Shown here piece by piece: positions 34,988-42,863 of a DNA stretch of 64,000 bases. The translations under genes were made by a program, and so were the position numbers. How positions within the stretch are numbered: the stretch's first letter is position 1; every line of letters starts with the position of its first letter. The notes under the pieces are model-generated. The model had not been told where the DNA came from, ran no database searches, and saw only the letters and a list, made by a program, of their open reading frames with translations. This DNA is from CBDEVH01 sp965243565 (GTDB lineage: Bacteria; Pseudomonadota; Gammaproteobacteria; Tethybacterales; Persebacteraceae), in contig OZ251571.1 in assembly GCA_965243565.1 (NCBI GenBank), positions 372,001 through 436,000 on the forward strand, written 5' to 3'.

Positions 34988-35954
34988 ACGCGACATCATT
35001 GAAAATTTTTTTAAATTTTCTAGCGATAATGCAAACATTGAAATCGGCATTGGTGATGATGCCGCTGCCGTCATTCCTCCCAGCGGTGAGCGTCTATTGG
35101 TTAGTAGCGATACGCTGATAGAAAACATCCATTTTTTTCCCGATGTTAGCCCTTATACTCTGGCAATTAAATCTGCTGCTGTTAGTTTGTCCGATATTGC
35201 GGCAATGGGAGGCAGGGCATTGTGGATGACTGTCTCGCTATCACGTCCGCCTGTCAGCCCCGATTGGTTTCGTGCCTTTGCTCAAGGTTTTGTTGATAGC
35301 ACCAAGCAATACAACTACGCCGTTATAGGCGGCGATTTAACCCGTGCCGATACCATTGCTATTACGACTACTGTTATAGGGGCGATGCCACGCCCGCCAT
35401 TGCAACGCAGCAGTGCCAAAGTGGGCGATGATATTTGGCTATCAGGGCATATTGGTGCTGCTGCCTATGCCGTTGGTATGCGTCTTAAAAACTACCCATC
35501 CACTATTGATGACATTGCCATTGTTGAGGCAATCAGCTGCCTAGAAACACCAAGCCCACGGTTGGCATTGGGGCAAGCATTGGTTGGGTTAGCCCATGCC
35601 GCAATGGACGTATCGGACGGCATACTCACCACTGCCCAAACCATTGGCGAGGCATCTCATTGTTGTTTGTCCTTAAACGTCGACACACTACCGCTACCAC
35701 TATGCTTAAACAATGCAGACCCGAACATTATTCGTGCCTGTACGTTAGCTGGTGGCGATGACTACGAATTATTTTTTACCGCCCCCACCAGCAACCGCCA
35801 AGCAATTACCGCATTGGCTAGCAGTACCGTGCCGCTCACCCGTATTGGCAATGTAAAAGAGGGGGCAGGAGTATTATTATGGGACAATGGGCAAGCCCTC
35901 CAAATGCAACAAACTGGCTACGAACATGACTTTGGTAGCCCGCAAACGCCATGA
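34980..35954 (+). CDS. thiL: thiamine-monophosphate kinase
   Basis: Phosphorylates thiamine monophosphate to the diphosphate cofactor. The 324-residue protein has IGDDAAAVIPP (metal/ATP binding), SDIAAMGGRALWM, AQGFVDSTKQYNYAVIGGDLTR and AMDVSDGILTTAQTIGEAS, all typical. It overlaps nusB by eight bases and pgpA by four (ATGA), so it is embedded in a tightly coupled transcript. Confidence 0.96.
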   Translation: MRERDIIENFFKFSSDNANIEIGIGDDAAAVIPPSGERLLVSSDTLIENIHFFPDVSPYTLAIKSAAVSLSDIAAMGGRALWMTVSLSRPPVSPDWFRAFAQGFVDSTKQYNYAVIGGDLTRADTIAITTTVIGAMPRPPLQRSSAKVGDDIWLSGHIGAAAYAVGMRLKNYPSTIDDIAIVEAISCLETPSPRLALGQALVGLAHAAMDVSDGILTTAQTIGEASHCCLSLNVDTLPLPLCLNNADPNIIRACTLAGGDDYELFFTAPTSNRQAITALASSTVPLTRIGNVKEGAGVLLWDNGQALQMQQTGYEHDFGSPQTP

Positions 35955-36424
35955 ATAAAAAAATGTTATTAGACCCATGCTTATTTATTGCATTAGGAGC
36001 AGGCAGTGGTTTATCACCCAAAGCCCCCGGTACGATGGGGACATTAGCCACATTTCCGCTTTATTATATCTGTGATTATTTTTTATCGCATACTATCATG
36101 TTGGCATTGGCAATATTTTTTATTCTCATTGGGATACCGCTATGCAGCTATGCCAATAAGCAGCTGGGAACGCACGACAGCGGTGCGATTGTGTGGGACG
36201 AAATCGCTGCTTTTTTCATCATTTTACTATTTACCCCAGCCGATTGGTATTGGCAATTAGTGGCATTTGGCTCATTTCGTTTTTTTGACATTGTAAAACC
36301 ACCACCAATAAAATGGTTAGACAAAAATGTACATGGTGGCATAGGCGTTATGTTAGACGATGTTGTCGCTGCTCTATTTAGCATTACTTTATTGCAAATA
36401 GCAATTCACCTTATAGCGGGTTAA
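35951..36424 (+). CDS. pgpA: phosphatidylglycerophosphatase A
   Basis: Inner-membrane enzyme that removes phosphate from phosphatidylglycerophosphate in phosphatidylglycerol synthesis. The 157-residue protein has GSGLSPKAPGTMGTL, HDSGAIVWDEIAAFF, FRFFDIVKPPPIKWLD and GGIGVMLDDVVAA, the PgpA signatures, plus about four helices. Its position after thiL is conserved in proteobacteria. Confidence 0.95.
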   Translation: MNKKMLLDPCLFIALGAGSGLSPKAPGTMGTLATFPLYYICDYFLSHTIMLALAIFFILIGIPLCSYANKQLGTHDSGAIVWDEIAAFFIILLFTPADWYWQLVAFGSFRFFDIVKPPPIKWLDKNVHGGIGVMLDDVVAALFSITLLQIAIHLIAG

Positions 36425-36454
36425 CACCATCATTGGCTATCACCAAAAAACACC

Positions 36455-36928
36455 ATGATAATTATTCAAACCAAAAACCATTCTATACACGTTCGATTTG
36501 CTTTAGACAATTCAAACTTTGTATTGAAGCGTTTTTCTCCCAACGACTGTATTGACTACACCCTATGGCAATTAAAAGACAGTCCCTGTGTGTTAATCAA
36601 AACACAAGAATTTATCAAAGCCATGCAAGAAAAAAAGATAAAAGGCTTTGATAAAGGGTTAGAAGATGTCATGGAAATGAACAAACAATTGGGCGATGCG
36701 GAGCATTTTATTGTGGACATCTATGACGATGAAATGTTGATGGTGATAAACAAAGTTAGTGAAAGCAACAACCCCGAAACATTAACCACACTATTAACCC
36801 TCGTCAAAAAAACAGACCGAGCAACAATCTATCAAATAAAGCAACCCAGCATTTATCAAGGCATTAAAATATGGGGCTTTATAACGGTACTACTCTGTCT
36901 TGTTTATGCGGTAAAAATCTACGGATAG
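36455..36928 (+). CDS. hypothetical tail-anchored protein
   Basis: I do not recognise this 157-residue protein. Residues 1-130 are soluble and charged, with no visible enzyme motif; residues 135-155 form one hydrophobic segment (IWGFITVLLCLVYAVKIY), so it may be held in the membrane by its C terminus with the bulk in the cytoplasm. It lies 30 bases after pgpA on the same strand and converges with the pentapeptide gene remnant. Confidence 0.6.
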   Translation: MIIIQTKNHSIHVRFALDNSNFVLKRFSPNDCIDYTLWQLKDSPCVLIKTQEFIKAMQEKKIKGFDKGLEDVMEMNKQLGDAEHFIVDIYDDEMLMVINKVSESNNPETLTTLLTLVKKTDRATIYQIKQPSIYQGIKIWGFITVLLCLVYAVKIYG

Positions 36929-37033
36929 TTGGGATTAACTGCACTGTCTTTCACTAATCATCTTGCCAATCAATAGCATCAACATGGTCTTTTAATTCCT
37001 CCGAATACTTTTCTTTATCGCTTTTTCTAACTT

Positions 37034-37470
37034 TTGCTCCCTGCAAGATTGCCCCGCTTAAGTTTGCCCCCAAGTTTGCTCCTCTTAAGTATGTCCCGCT
37101 CAAGTTTGCCCCCCAAGTTTGCTCCGTACAAGTCTGTCTTGCTGTCTGCCCTTATCAAGCTTAATCTGCCCCGTTCAAGTTTGCATTGCTCAAGTTTGCC
37201 TGTGTCAAGTTTGCATCAAGTTTTCAAGTTTGCCCCTTCCAATTTTGCATGATTCAAGTTTGCCTGTGTCAAGTTTGCCAGTGTCAAGATTGCCCCGTTC
37301 AATTTTGCCACTTCCAAGTTTGCCCCTTCCAAGTTTGCTCCGTACAAGTTTGCCCTGTTCAAGTCTGCCCAGCTCAAGTCTGCCCCGCTCAAGATTGCCC
37401 CGTTCAAGTCTGCCTTGTCCAAGTTTGCCCCGCTCAAGTCTGCCCCTTCCAAGTTTGCCCCTCTTAGGTT
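37034..37470 (-). repeat. degenerate 15-base tandem array coding pentapeptides
   Basis: The plus strand shows CAAGTTTGCC-like units every 15 bases (with CAAGTCTGCC and CAAGATTGCC variants), about 25 copies. On the minus strand each unit reads Ala-Asn/Asp-Leu-x-Gly. Spacing is regular from 37216 on but is broken by indels of 2 to 4 bases below that. Confidence 0.85.
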
Positions 37471-37503
37471 GGCGTTTTTAAGGTCTATTTTTTGTGTCAT
37501 CAA
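37216..37503 (-). CDS. pentapeptide-repeat fragment (part of the broken gene)
   Basis: The longest intact piece of the array, 95 residues from ATG at 37503, made of A(N/D)LxG repeats that should fold as a right-handed quadrilateral beta-helix. Its frame is open upstream, without a stop, through the linker as far as about 37630, so this ATG is probably internal. It ends at TGA where a 4-base excess separates two ANL units. If translated alone it would be a truncated, unanchored repeat protein. Confidence 0.45.
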   Translation of the reverse strand: MMTQKIDLKNANLRGANLEGADLSGANLDKADLNGAILSGADLSWADLNRANLYGANLEGANLEVAKLNGAILTLANLTQANLNHAKLEGANLKT

Positions 37504-37625
37504 ATCAATTTCTTTTTCAAAAAGACCTTGTTGTTTTAAGGTCGCTAATAATAGGAATCCAGCTACTCGTTTCTTAACGTTTGTTTCTGTATCAGAATTT
37601 TCTACTCGCCTTGTTTGTTTCTGTG

Positions 37626-38081
37626 TCAGAATTTATCTTCGGTAGTGATTAAATCAACCCCTTTGTTAAATAACGAGGTATTAATATTTTCTTGAGTTTT
37701 TGTGATTTGTTCGCGAGTATCGTGGGTACGAAAAAACCATAATATAAATAGTATAGGAATAGAAGTAACAGCGAATAAAATATGGGCAAGAAAACGATCT
37801 TTAAAAACGGATGTGTCAGCGGTAATATCAGCGGCAGTATCAGCGGCAATATTTGAATAATAAATACACCAAGCGATTAATACAGAAATGACAGTAAAAC
37901 CAAACAAAAACACTATACGGTAGAAAATGGATTTTGTCGCCAAATCCATTATTGTTTTTGGTAACTTTTTTATCCAATCTATTTTTATTTCGAATGGTTT
38001 TTTGTGCTGAATTACCCAATCCATTATTGTTTTGAATGAATTTTCTATTTTTGTTTTAAGTAAATTTTTATCTTCTTCCAT
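37626..38081 (-). CDS. N-terminal membrane fragment of the broken pentapeptide gene
   Basis: Frame of 151 residues from ATG at 38081 (MEEDKNLLKTKIENS). It has two membrane helices (IFYRIVFLFGFTVISVLIAW and FLAHILFAVTSIPILFILWF) followed by RTHDTREQITKTQENINTS, the conserved linker that in related proteins leads into pentapeptide repeats. It stops at 37626 by a one-base shift next to a partial tandem duplication (37563-37601 and 37602-37634). A GTG at 38090 is an alternative start that abuts plsY. Confidence 0.5.
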   Translation of the reverse strand: MEEDKNLLKTKIENSFKTIMDWVIQHKKPFEIKIDWIKKLPKTIMDLATKSIFYRIVFLFGFTVISVLIAWCIYYSNIAADTAADITADTSVFKDRFLAHILFAVTSIPILFILWFFRTHDTREQITKTQENINTSLFNKGVDLITTEDKF

Positions 38082-38089
38082 AGAACCCA

Positions 38090-38677
38090 CTATTTTTTAA
38101 ACTTTAATTCCTCACCCGATAAAATACGGCGAATATTTTCTTTGTGGCGATACAATACAATACAGGCAATGATACTACCACCGATAACATAATTTGAATT
38201 TGTCCAATACGCCAATGCGGCTATTATCCCCAAATGTGATAGTATCGAAGCCAATGATGATAGACGACTGATTGCAAAAGTGAGCCCCCATATTGCTAAA
38301 AATATCAGCACGCTAAAAATATCCCAGACAGCAAAAACACCAATAGCAGTGGCGACCCCACGCCCTCCTTTAAATCGTAAAAAGATCGAAAATACATGAC
38401 CACAGACAGCCATTACCCCCACCGTTGCCACAATTACAGATGATTCTTTTAAGGCAATGGCAATGGCAACAGGAATGGCACTTTTGGCAGCATCGGCAAA
38501 CAAGGTTAAAATAGCAGCTGTTTTATTACCACTGCGCGCCACATTGGTAGCACCTGTGTTACCCGAGCCGTAGCTGCGTGGGTCTGGTAATTTAAATAAC
38601 CGTGCAACGATTATGGCGAAGGGCAAAGAGCCAATCAAGTAAGCGGTGATTAAAAGAATAAACGAGGAATAGTTCAT
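38090..38677 (-). CDS. plsY: glycerol-3-phosphate acyltransferase PlsY
   Basis: Membrane enzyme that acylates glycerol 3-phosphate from acyl-phosphate, the first step of phospholipid synthesis. I take ATG at 38677 (MNYSSFILLITAYLIGSLPF, 195 residues); the frame extends to 38803 but over folB. Motifs GSGNTGATNVAR and RFKGGRGVATAIGVF are the active-site loops. It is divergent from folB, with the two start codons overlapping (CATG). Confidence 0.95.
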   Translation of the reverse strand: MNYSSFILLITAYLIGSLPFAIIVARLFKLPDPRSYGSGNTGATNVARSGNKTAAILTLFADAAKSAIPVAIAIALKESSVIVATVGVMAVCGHVFSIFLRFKGGRGVATAIGVFAVWDIFSVLIFLAIWGLTFAISRLSSLASILSHLGIIAALAYWTNSNYVIGGSIIACIVLYRHKENIRRILSGEELKFKK

Positions 38678-39032
38678 GGATAAATATACAATCATTATAC
38701 GAGATTTTAAATTACTTTGTTGCGTTGGCATTGACGAAGCAGAACAGTACGTACGCCAAACATTGTTGTTTGATGTAGATGCTACTTTGGTGCGTTCGCC
38801 CAATGACGACCTGCAACCGGTGCTTGGCTATGATGTACTCATTGCAGATATACGCCAAATATTAGAAACACAACAATTTGGCTTGCTCGAAACCGCAGTG
38901 GCAAGCATCGCCACCAAAATCATGGAATACCCCGATGTTGAGCATGTTCGGTTGTACTGTCGCAAGCCCAAACTTTTTGCCGATGTTGGCGAAGCCGGTA
39001 TAGTTTTGGAGCGTAGTAAATCGCAAAATTAA
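38676..39032 (+). CDS. folB: dihydroneopterin aldolase
   Basis: Cleaves dihydroneopterin in folate synthesis. The 118-residue protein has LLCCVGIDEAEQYVRQTLLFD at the start, YDVLIADI with the general-base area and the end CRKPKLFADVGEAGIVLER with the catalytic Lys. Folate supply is relevant as the DmdA-like enzyme uses tetrahydrofolate. Divergent from plsY as in E. coli. Confidence 0.92.
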   Translation: MDKYTIIIRDFKLLCCVGIDEAEQYVRQTLLFDVDATLVRSPNDDLQPVLGYDVLIADIRQILETQQFGLLETAVASIATKIMEYPDVEHVRLYCRKPKLFADVGEAGIVLERSKSQN

Positions 39033-39033
39033 C

Positions 39034-39059
39034 GGTGGGGGACATAACTTCCCCCCGCC
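39034..39059 (+). terminator. GC-rich hairpin after folB
   Basis: Two bases past the folB stop, GGTGGGGG pairs with CCCCCGCC (8 pairs, one G-T) around a 10-base loop. There is no T run behind it, so termination may be weak or factor-dependent. Confidence 0.4.
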
Positions 39060-39186
39060 TGTTTAGTGATGTGCTTAAAAATACGATAAAATACCCCTTT
39101 GCGGGTATTAGCGTGCTAAAACCCCGCTTATATGGCAGAAATGGCTGGTTTTAGCTTTGTCGTGTCTGCACCAATTACCTTGATGG

Positions 39187-39840
39187 ATGAGTATGGCAAA
39201 CTATAGCGATTTTAAAAAATTATCAACGATACAGTCGGAGAAAATTCCTTTTCCACATTTACTGTGTTCCGATTTTATCCCTACAGAAGCATTGACGGCT
39301 ATTCATCGTGATTTTCCTAAGGTGCCTGCTGCGGGTAGCTTTCCGCTGTCAACCCTTAACGGCGGCAAAGCATTTGCCGCGTTAATTGATGAAATACGTA
39401 GTGCAAAAATGGCACAACTTTTAGGCGATAAGTTGGGTGCCGACCTAAGCGATAGACCAACGATGGTAACGGTACGCGGTTTTTGTCGTGCAACGGATGG
39501 AAAAATCCATTTGGATTCGGGTGGCAAATTGGTCACGGTGTTGCTGTATCTCAATACCGATTGGGATAAAAATACGGGTGGTCGTTTACGCTTATTGCAT
39601 GATGACAAAAATATCGATAATTATTTTTTAGAATCGCCGCCCGGTAACGGCACGTTACTGGCTTTTCGTTGTGATGATAATGCGTGGCATGGTCATTTGC
39701 CTTATGCTGGCGAGCGTCGCGCTATTCAGCTTAATTGGGTGGCTAGTAAGGCTTACCATCGCCGCGAAGCGGTGCGGCATGTGGTGAGTGCGACGCTAAA
39801 AAAAGCGCGGGCTGTCTTTAAAAAAACCAAACATCATTGA
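39187..39840 (+). CDS. 2-oxoglutarate/Fe(II)-dependent oxygenase
   Basis: A 217-residue enzyme of the prolyl 4-hydroxylase-like (SM-20 type) double-stranded beta-helix family. The iron ligands are visible as His-x-Asp in KIHLDSGGK and the distal His in NAWHGHLPY, followed by the 2-oxoglutarate-binding Arg in GERRAIQLNW. VTVLLYLNTDWDKNTGGRLRL is a typical core. The substrate is unknown. The next gene starts 24 bases later and may supply the target or a partner. Confidence 0.85.
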   Translation: MSMANYSDFKKLSTIQSEKIPFPHLLCSDFIPTEALTAIHRDFPKVPAAGSFPLSTLNGGKAFAALIDEIRSAKMAQLLGDKLGADLSDRPTMVTVRGFCRATDGKIHLDSGGKLVTVLLYLNTDWDKNTGGRLRLLHDDKNIDNYFLESPPGNGTLLAFRCDDNAWHGHLPYAGERRAIQLNWVASKAYHRREAVRHVVSATLKKARAVFKKTKHH

Positions 39841-39863
39841 TTGGAAACCAAGGGAACAAATGC

Positions 39864-41780
39864 ATGCCTTTAGATATTAGTACTTTTAGCAATCAATCCG
39901 GTATTGGCTCGGCATTTTTTAAAGCGGCAGGGCATCCTCTTTGTGTGTCGGCGGCACAGACAATTGTCAAAAAAATTAAGGCTGCCGATAGCGTTATTGC
40001 GTATGACCCACAAAATACCTTAACCGCTTTTTCGTCCTTGTATGAATTGTCGGGTGATGATTTTACGGCAATACTCGTACATGATATCGCGCGTTTGACA
40101 CAAACAACGCTAGAAACCCCAGTTGTTCCACTGACTAATTTAGAGCAATACAACGGTATTGATTTGTTGTTTATTCCTGTCTTTGAGTCGGCACCAATAG
40201 TGGCACAACTGCAGTCTATAATTCCCGCTGGTTGCGAAGTGCTTACGCTAGATACTATGCAGCTTGCCGAGCGGTTTTTGGCAGATAAGCGACGTTATTT
40301 AAATCCGATTAATTTCGCGACTAATCTGCTGTTTTTTCGTGATGATGGCACGTCTCACATGCGTTTGGTTACTGCCAATTATTGGAGTGCCTACGGTGCA
40401 AAAACACCATTCGTTTGGGGGCGATTGTTTGATGGTGACGGCAATACTTTGGTGGATTTTGAAAAGAGGTTAGGAGAGGCAAACCAATTATTCGAATTAG
40501 ACAGTGCCGCTTTGCGTCAAGAATTTCAATTGCCTGATTTTTGCGGTCAGGTGTTTTTACATGTAGTAGGTGCTGCTGGGCACGATATTGTTAAATACGT
40601 TGCCGATAGTTATGGCAGTGGTGAAAAATCGAATACCGAATTATCCTGCACGCACGATGCCAATTCTTGGCCTGCCGATTTATACGCAGGGATTCCTGCC
40701 CCAGCAGATGATGATACCGTAACGCTATGGGTGCAAAATTCGCATCCAACGCCGATTCCTGCTGGAGCCATTGGCGTTTCACAAATGGGTGATGACACCA
40801 TTGTCAACTATTCGCACAAAATTCCCGCTTATGCAACGCAAGCGATTGACCTTGGTGCTTTACTGCCTACCGTTAAATGGCCTGCACAATTAGAAATCCA
40901 TGCGGGTAAGCATTTTGTTCGTCCGCGTTACGAGGTTGTCAATGGGGTAGGGCGGCGACGCATTAACCATGCCAATGTAGAGCGTACTGATTTATTGCCA
41001 GATAAAAATTTAGCCGAAATAGCGCAGTGGGTGGGCAAAGGCTTTATTCTGCCAGCACCCATTTTGCCACGGGGTGAATTTACTAGCGAATGTTTACCGA
41101 CTCCGATGTCAACGGCACAACAAACGCTACCCTACACGGCGGTTGCCTATAACAGCGTTGGCAAAGAAATAGCGCGCACTTTTTTGGGATGTTTGCCACG
41201 CCGACATAGCTGCCTTTTAAATTTATCGGATTTAGCAAAAACATTGCCTGAAGACGAGGCAGGGCATGTCGAATTGGTGTATGATTTTCGCGATGGTGGC
41301 GATGGGGATGGTTGGATGCACTCGCTATTTCGTTATACCGAAAAAAGCAGCGGTCATAATGCCGAAACCAGTTTTGGTGCGCATATGTTCAATCATCTTA
41401 TGACGTATAAAAATGAACCACAGTCTTATAAGGGACCACCACCGGGGCTAAGCACACGTTTGTTTTTGCGGGTGTTGTCTGTTCCCAATCGTACTTTTTG
41501 TCATCTGACTTATCCTGTTGGAGTTAAATGGCATCAGTACAGCAATACGCATCTTGAACTTAAAAATCGTCAGGGTGAGTCAATTGCAAAAAAGATGGTT
41601 GCTATTGCCAGTGGTGGGTCGTATATGTTTTATTGCGACGAACAATTTACAACAGACGAATTAAATCAAGCAGGTGAGGGCGCGTATGTAATTATTCGTG
41701 ATACCAGCTGCCGTTTGTTTGGGTATCATGGTGCTCGTGTTGGTAGCGCGTTTTCCTGTGACCATATGTTTGGTTTTTAA
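39864..41780 (+). CDS. large protein of unknown function
   Basis: I do not recognise this 638-residue protein. ATG at 39864 (MPLDISTFSNQS) follows an AAGGGAAC ribosome site; a TTG at 39837 would only add nine residues. The first 150 residues alternate beta and alpha elements. The rest is rich in beta-type sequence, with a Gly/Asp-rich DFRDGGDGDGWMH and aromatic YHGARVGSAF near the end. No signal peptide or membrane helix. It lies between the 2OG oxygenase and the ELM1-family gene, all on one strand with 23-27 base gaps, so a shared role is likely. Confidence 0.75.
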   Translation: MPLDISTFSNQSGIGSAFFKAAGHPLCVSAAQTIVKKIKAADSVIAYDPQNTLTAFSSLYELSGDDFTAILVHDIARLTQTTLETPVVPLTNLEQYNGIDLLFIPVFESAPIVAQLQSIIPAGCEVLTLDTMQLAERFLADKRRYLNPINFATNLLFFRDDGTSHMRLVTANYWSAYGAKTPFVWGRLFDGDGNTLVDFEKRLGEANQLFELDSAALRQEFQLPDFCGQVFLHVVGAAGHDIVKYVADSYGSGEKSNTELSCTHDANSWPADLYAGIPAPADDDTVTLWVQNSHPTPIPAGAIGVSQMGDDTIVNYSHKIPAYATQAIDLGALLPTVKWPAQLEIHAGKHFVRPRYEVVNGVGRRRINHANVERTDLLPDKNLAEIAQWVGKGFILPAPILPRGEFTSECLPTPMSTAQQTLPYTAVAYNSVGKEIARTFLGCLPRRHSCLLNLSDLAKTLPEDEAGHVELVYDFRDGGDGDGWMHSLFRYTEKSSGHNAETSFGAHMFNHLMTYKNEPQSYKGPPPGLSTRLFLRVLSVPNRTFCHLTYPVGVKWHQYSNTHLELKNRQGESIAKKMVAIASGGSYMFYCDEQFTTDELNQAGEGAYVIIRDTSCRLFGYHGARVGSAFSCDHMFGF

Positions 41781-41807
41781 TAAACACACACACTATTAGT
41801 AACGGGT

Positions 41808-42797
41808 ATGTCGGTTGCACCAGTTATTTGGACACTCACTGATGGAAAAATTGGCATGAGAGCACAGGCAGAAGGATTAGCCCAGCAACTCGCCCTTATA
41901 GATAATGGCAGTGTTTATCATGGTACGGTTACCAGTAATCGCTTGGGCAAATGTTTGCCGCCAGCCATTGCTGCTTGGCTTGGCTTATACACTATCACCA
42001 TCAATAACGCACCAGCCCCTGCCATTGTTATTGGGTGCGGTAGCGATGCACAGGCACCCTTATTGGCACTAAAAAAACAATACCGTGCTTTTGTTGTGTG
42101 TGTTCAACGTCCAGCGGCAAATGTTAATTGCTACAATACAATTGTTGCGCCTGCTCATGACTATAAAAAAGCATCACCCTCTAATTTGAAATTAATTCTT
42201 ACCTTAGGAGCGGTTGGAAAAATTAATAACGCCGCTCTAACCAAAAATCGTCCACAGGCGCGCCAACGCTTTAAAGACTATTCATCGCCGTATATTGGTG
42301 TATTGATAGGTGGGGATAATCGGGCCTATCAATTGGACGAAGACTTACTGATAAAACAACTCAACCAAATTATAGAATTATCCAATGCGACCCTACTTAT
42401 TACATCCTCGCGCCGTACTCCAAAAGAAACAACACAGCGACTGTTACAACAATTTAATAATCCGCATTATGTATGGGATGGTACAGGTACTAATCCTTAT
42501 CACGATATTCTTGCTGCTGCTGATGGCTTTTGTGTGACTGCTGATTCAGTTAACATGATTTCAGAAGCCAGTGCAAGCGGGCGTGCTGTTTATGTATTGC
42601 CGCTGCGGGCTAAAGCGGGGGCAAAGGCACAGCGAGCCGCTAAAAAATTTGCTTATTTTCAGCAGTTGTTAATTGAACGGGGTAATATTCGTTTATACAA
42701 TGACCATTGGCAATTTTTTTATTCGATGCCGCTGGACGAAACACGACATGCTGCCGAGCAATTATGGCATCGATACCAACAAACCAAAAAAACATGA
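41808..42797 (+). CDS. ELM1/GtrOC1-family protein (putative glycosyltransferase, mitochondrial fission ELM1-like)
   Basis: A 329-residue protein with VIWTLTDGKIGMRAQAEGLA at the start, GVLIGGDNRAYQLDEDLL, LLITSSRRTPKET and FCVTADSVNMISEA. This is the ELM1/DUF1022 family, common in alphaproteobacteria and, through mitochondria, in plants, where ELM1 recruits a dynamin for mitochondrial fission. Bacterial members resemble GT-B glycosyltransferases. The role here is unknown; the family's usual distribution hints at transfer from an alphaproteobacterium. Confidence 0.8.
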   Translation: MSVAPVIWTLTDGKIGMRAQAEGLAQQLALIDNGSVYHGTVTSNRLGKCLPPAIAAWLGLYTITINNAPAPAIVIGCGSDAQAPLLALKKQYRAFVVCVQRPAANVNCYNTIVAPAHDYKKASPSNLKLILTLGAVGKINNAALTKNRPQARQRFKDYSSPYIGVLIGGDNRAYQLDEDLLIKQLNQIIELSNATLLITSSRRTPKETTQRLLQQFNNPHYVWDGTGTNPYHDILAAADGFCVTADSVNMISEASASGRAVYVLPLRAKAGAKAQRAAKKFAYFQQLLIERGNIRLYNDHWQFFYSMPLDETRHAAEQLWHRYQQTKKT

Positions 42798-42863
42798 AAT
42801 CTGATAGTTTTATACTTACCCGCCGATTTTTAAATGGTTATCTGTGTCGTTATTTTAATGAAA

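Larger units (their letters stand above)
36954..38081 (-). pseudogene. frameshifted gene for a membrane-anchored pentapeptide-repeat protein
   Basis: Read with frame changes, the whole stretch encodes one protein of about 375 residues: an N-terminal part with two membrane helices (frame ending at 37626), a linker (KKRVAGFLLLATLKQQG, 37504-37590), a long A-N-L-x-G pentapeptide array, and a tail KVRKSDKEKYSEELKDHVD ending at TAG 36954-36956. The frame is lost near 37626, near 37215-37230, near 37155 (a missing base before an AGCTT) and at a G6 run near 37106. I see at least three disabling indels, so it is probably inactive. Confidence 0.7.

Noticed and set aside
37034..37470. CRISPR array
   Set aside because: The units are 15-base tandem copies without unique spacers and encode pentapeptides; no cas genes are present.
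37119..37481. Cys/Ser/Pro-rich frame on the plus strand over the pentapeptide array
   Set aside because: It is the antisense reading of the 15-base repeats and has no ribosome site; the minus strand explains the pattern.
42798..42863. Terminator between the ELM1-like gene and katG
   Set aside because: I found no convincing hairpin in this short convergent gap.
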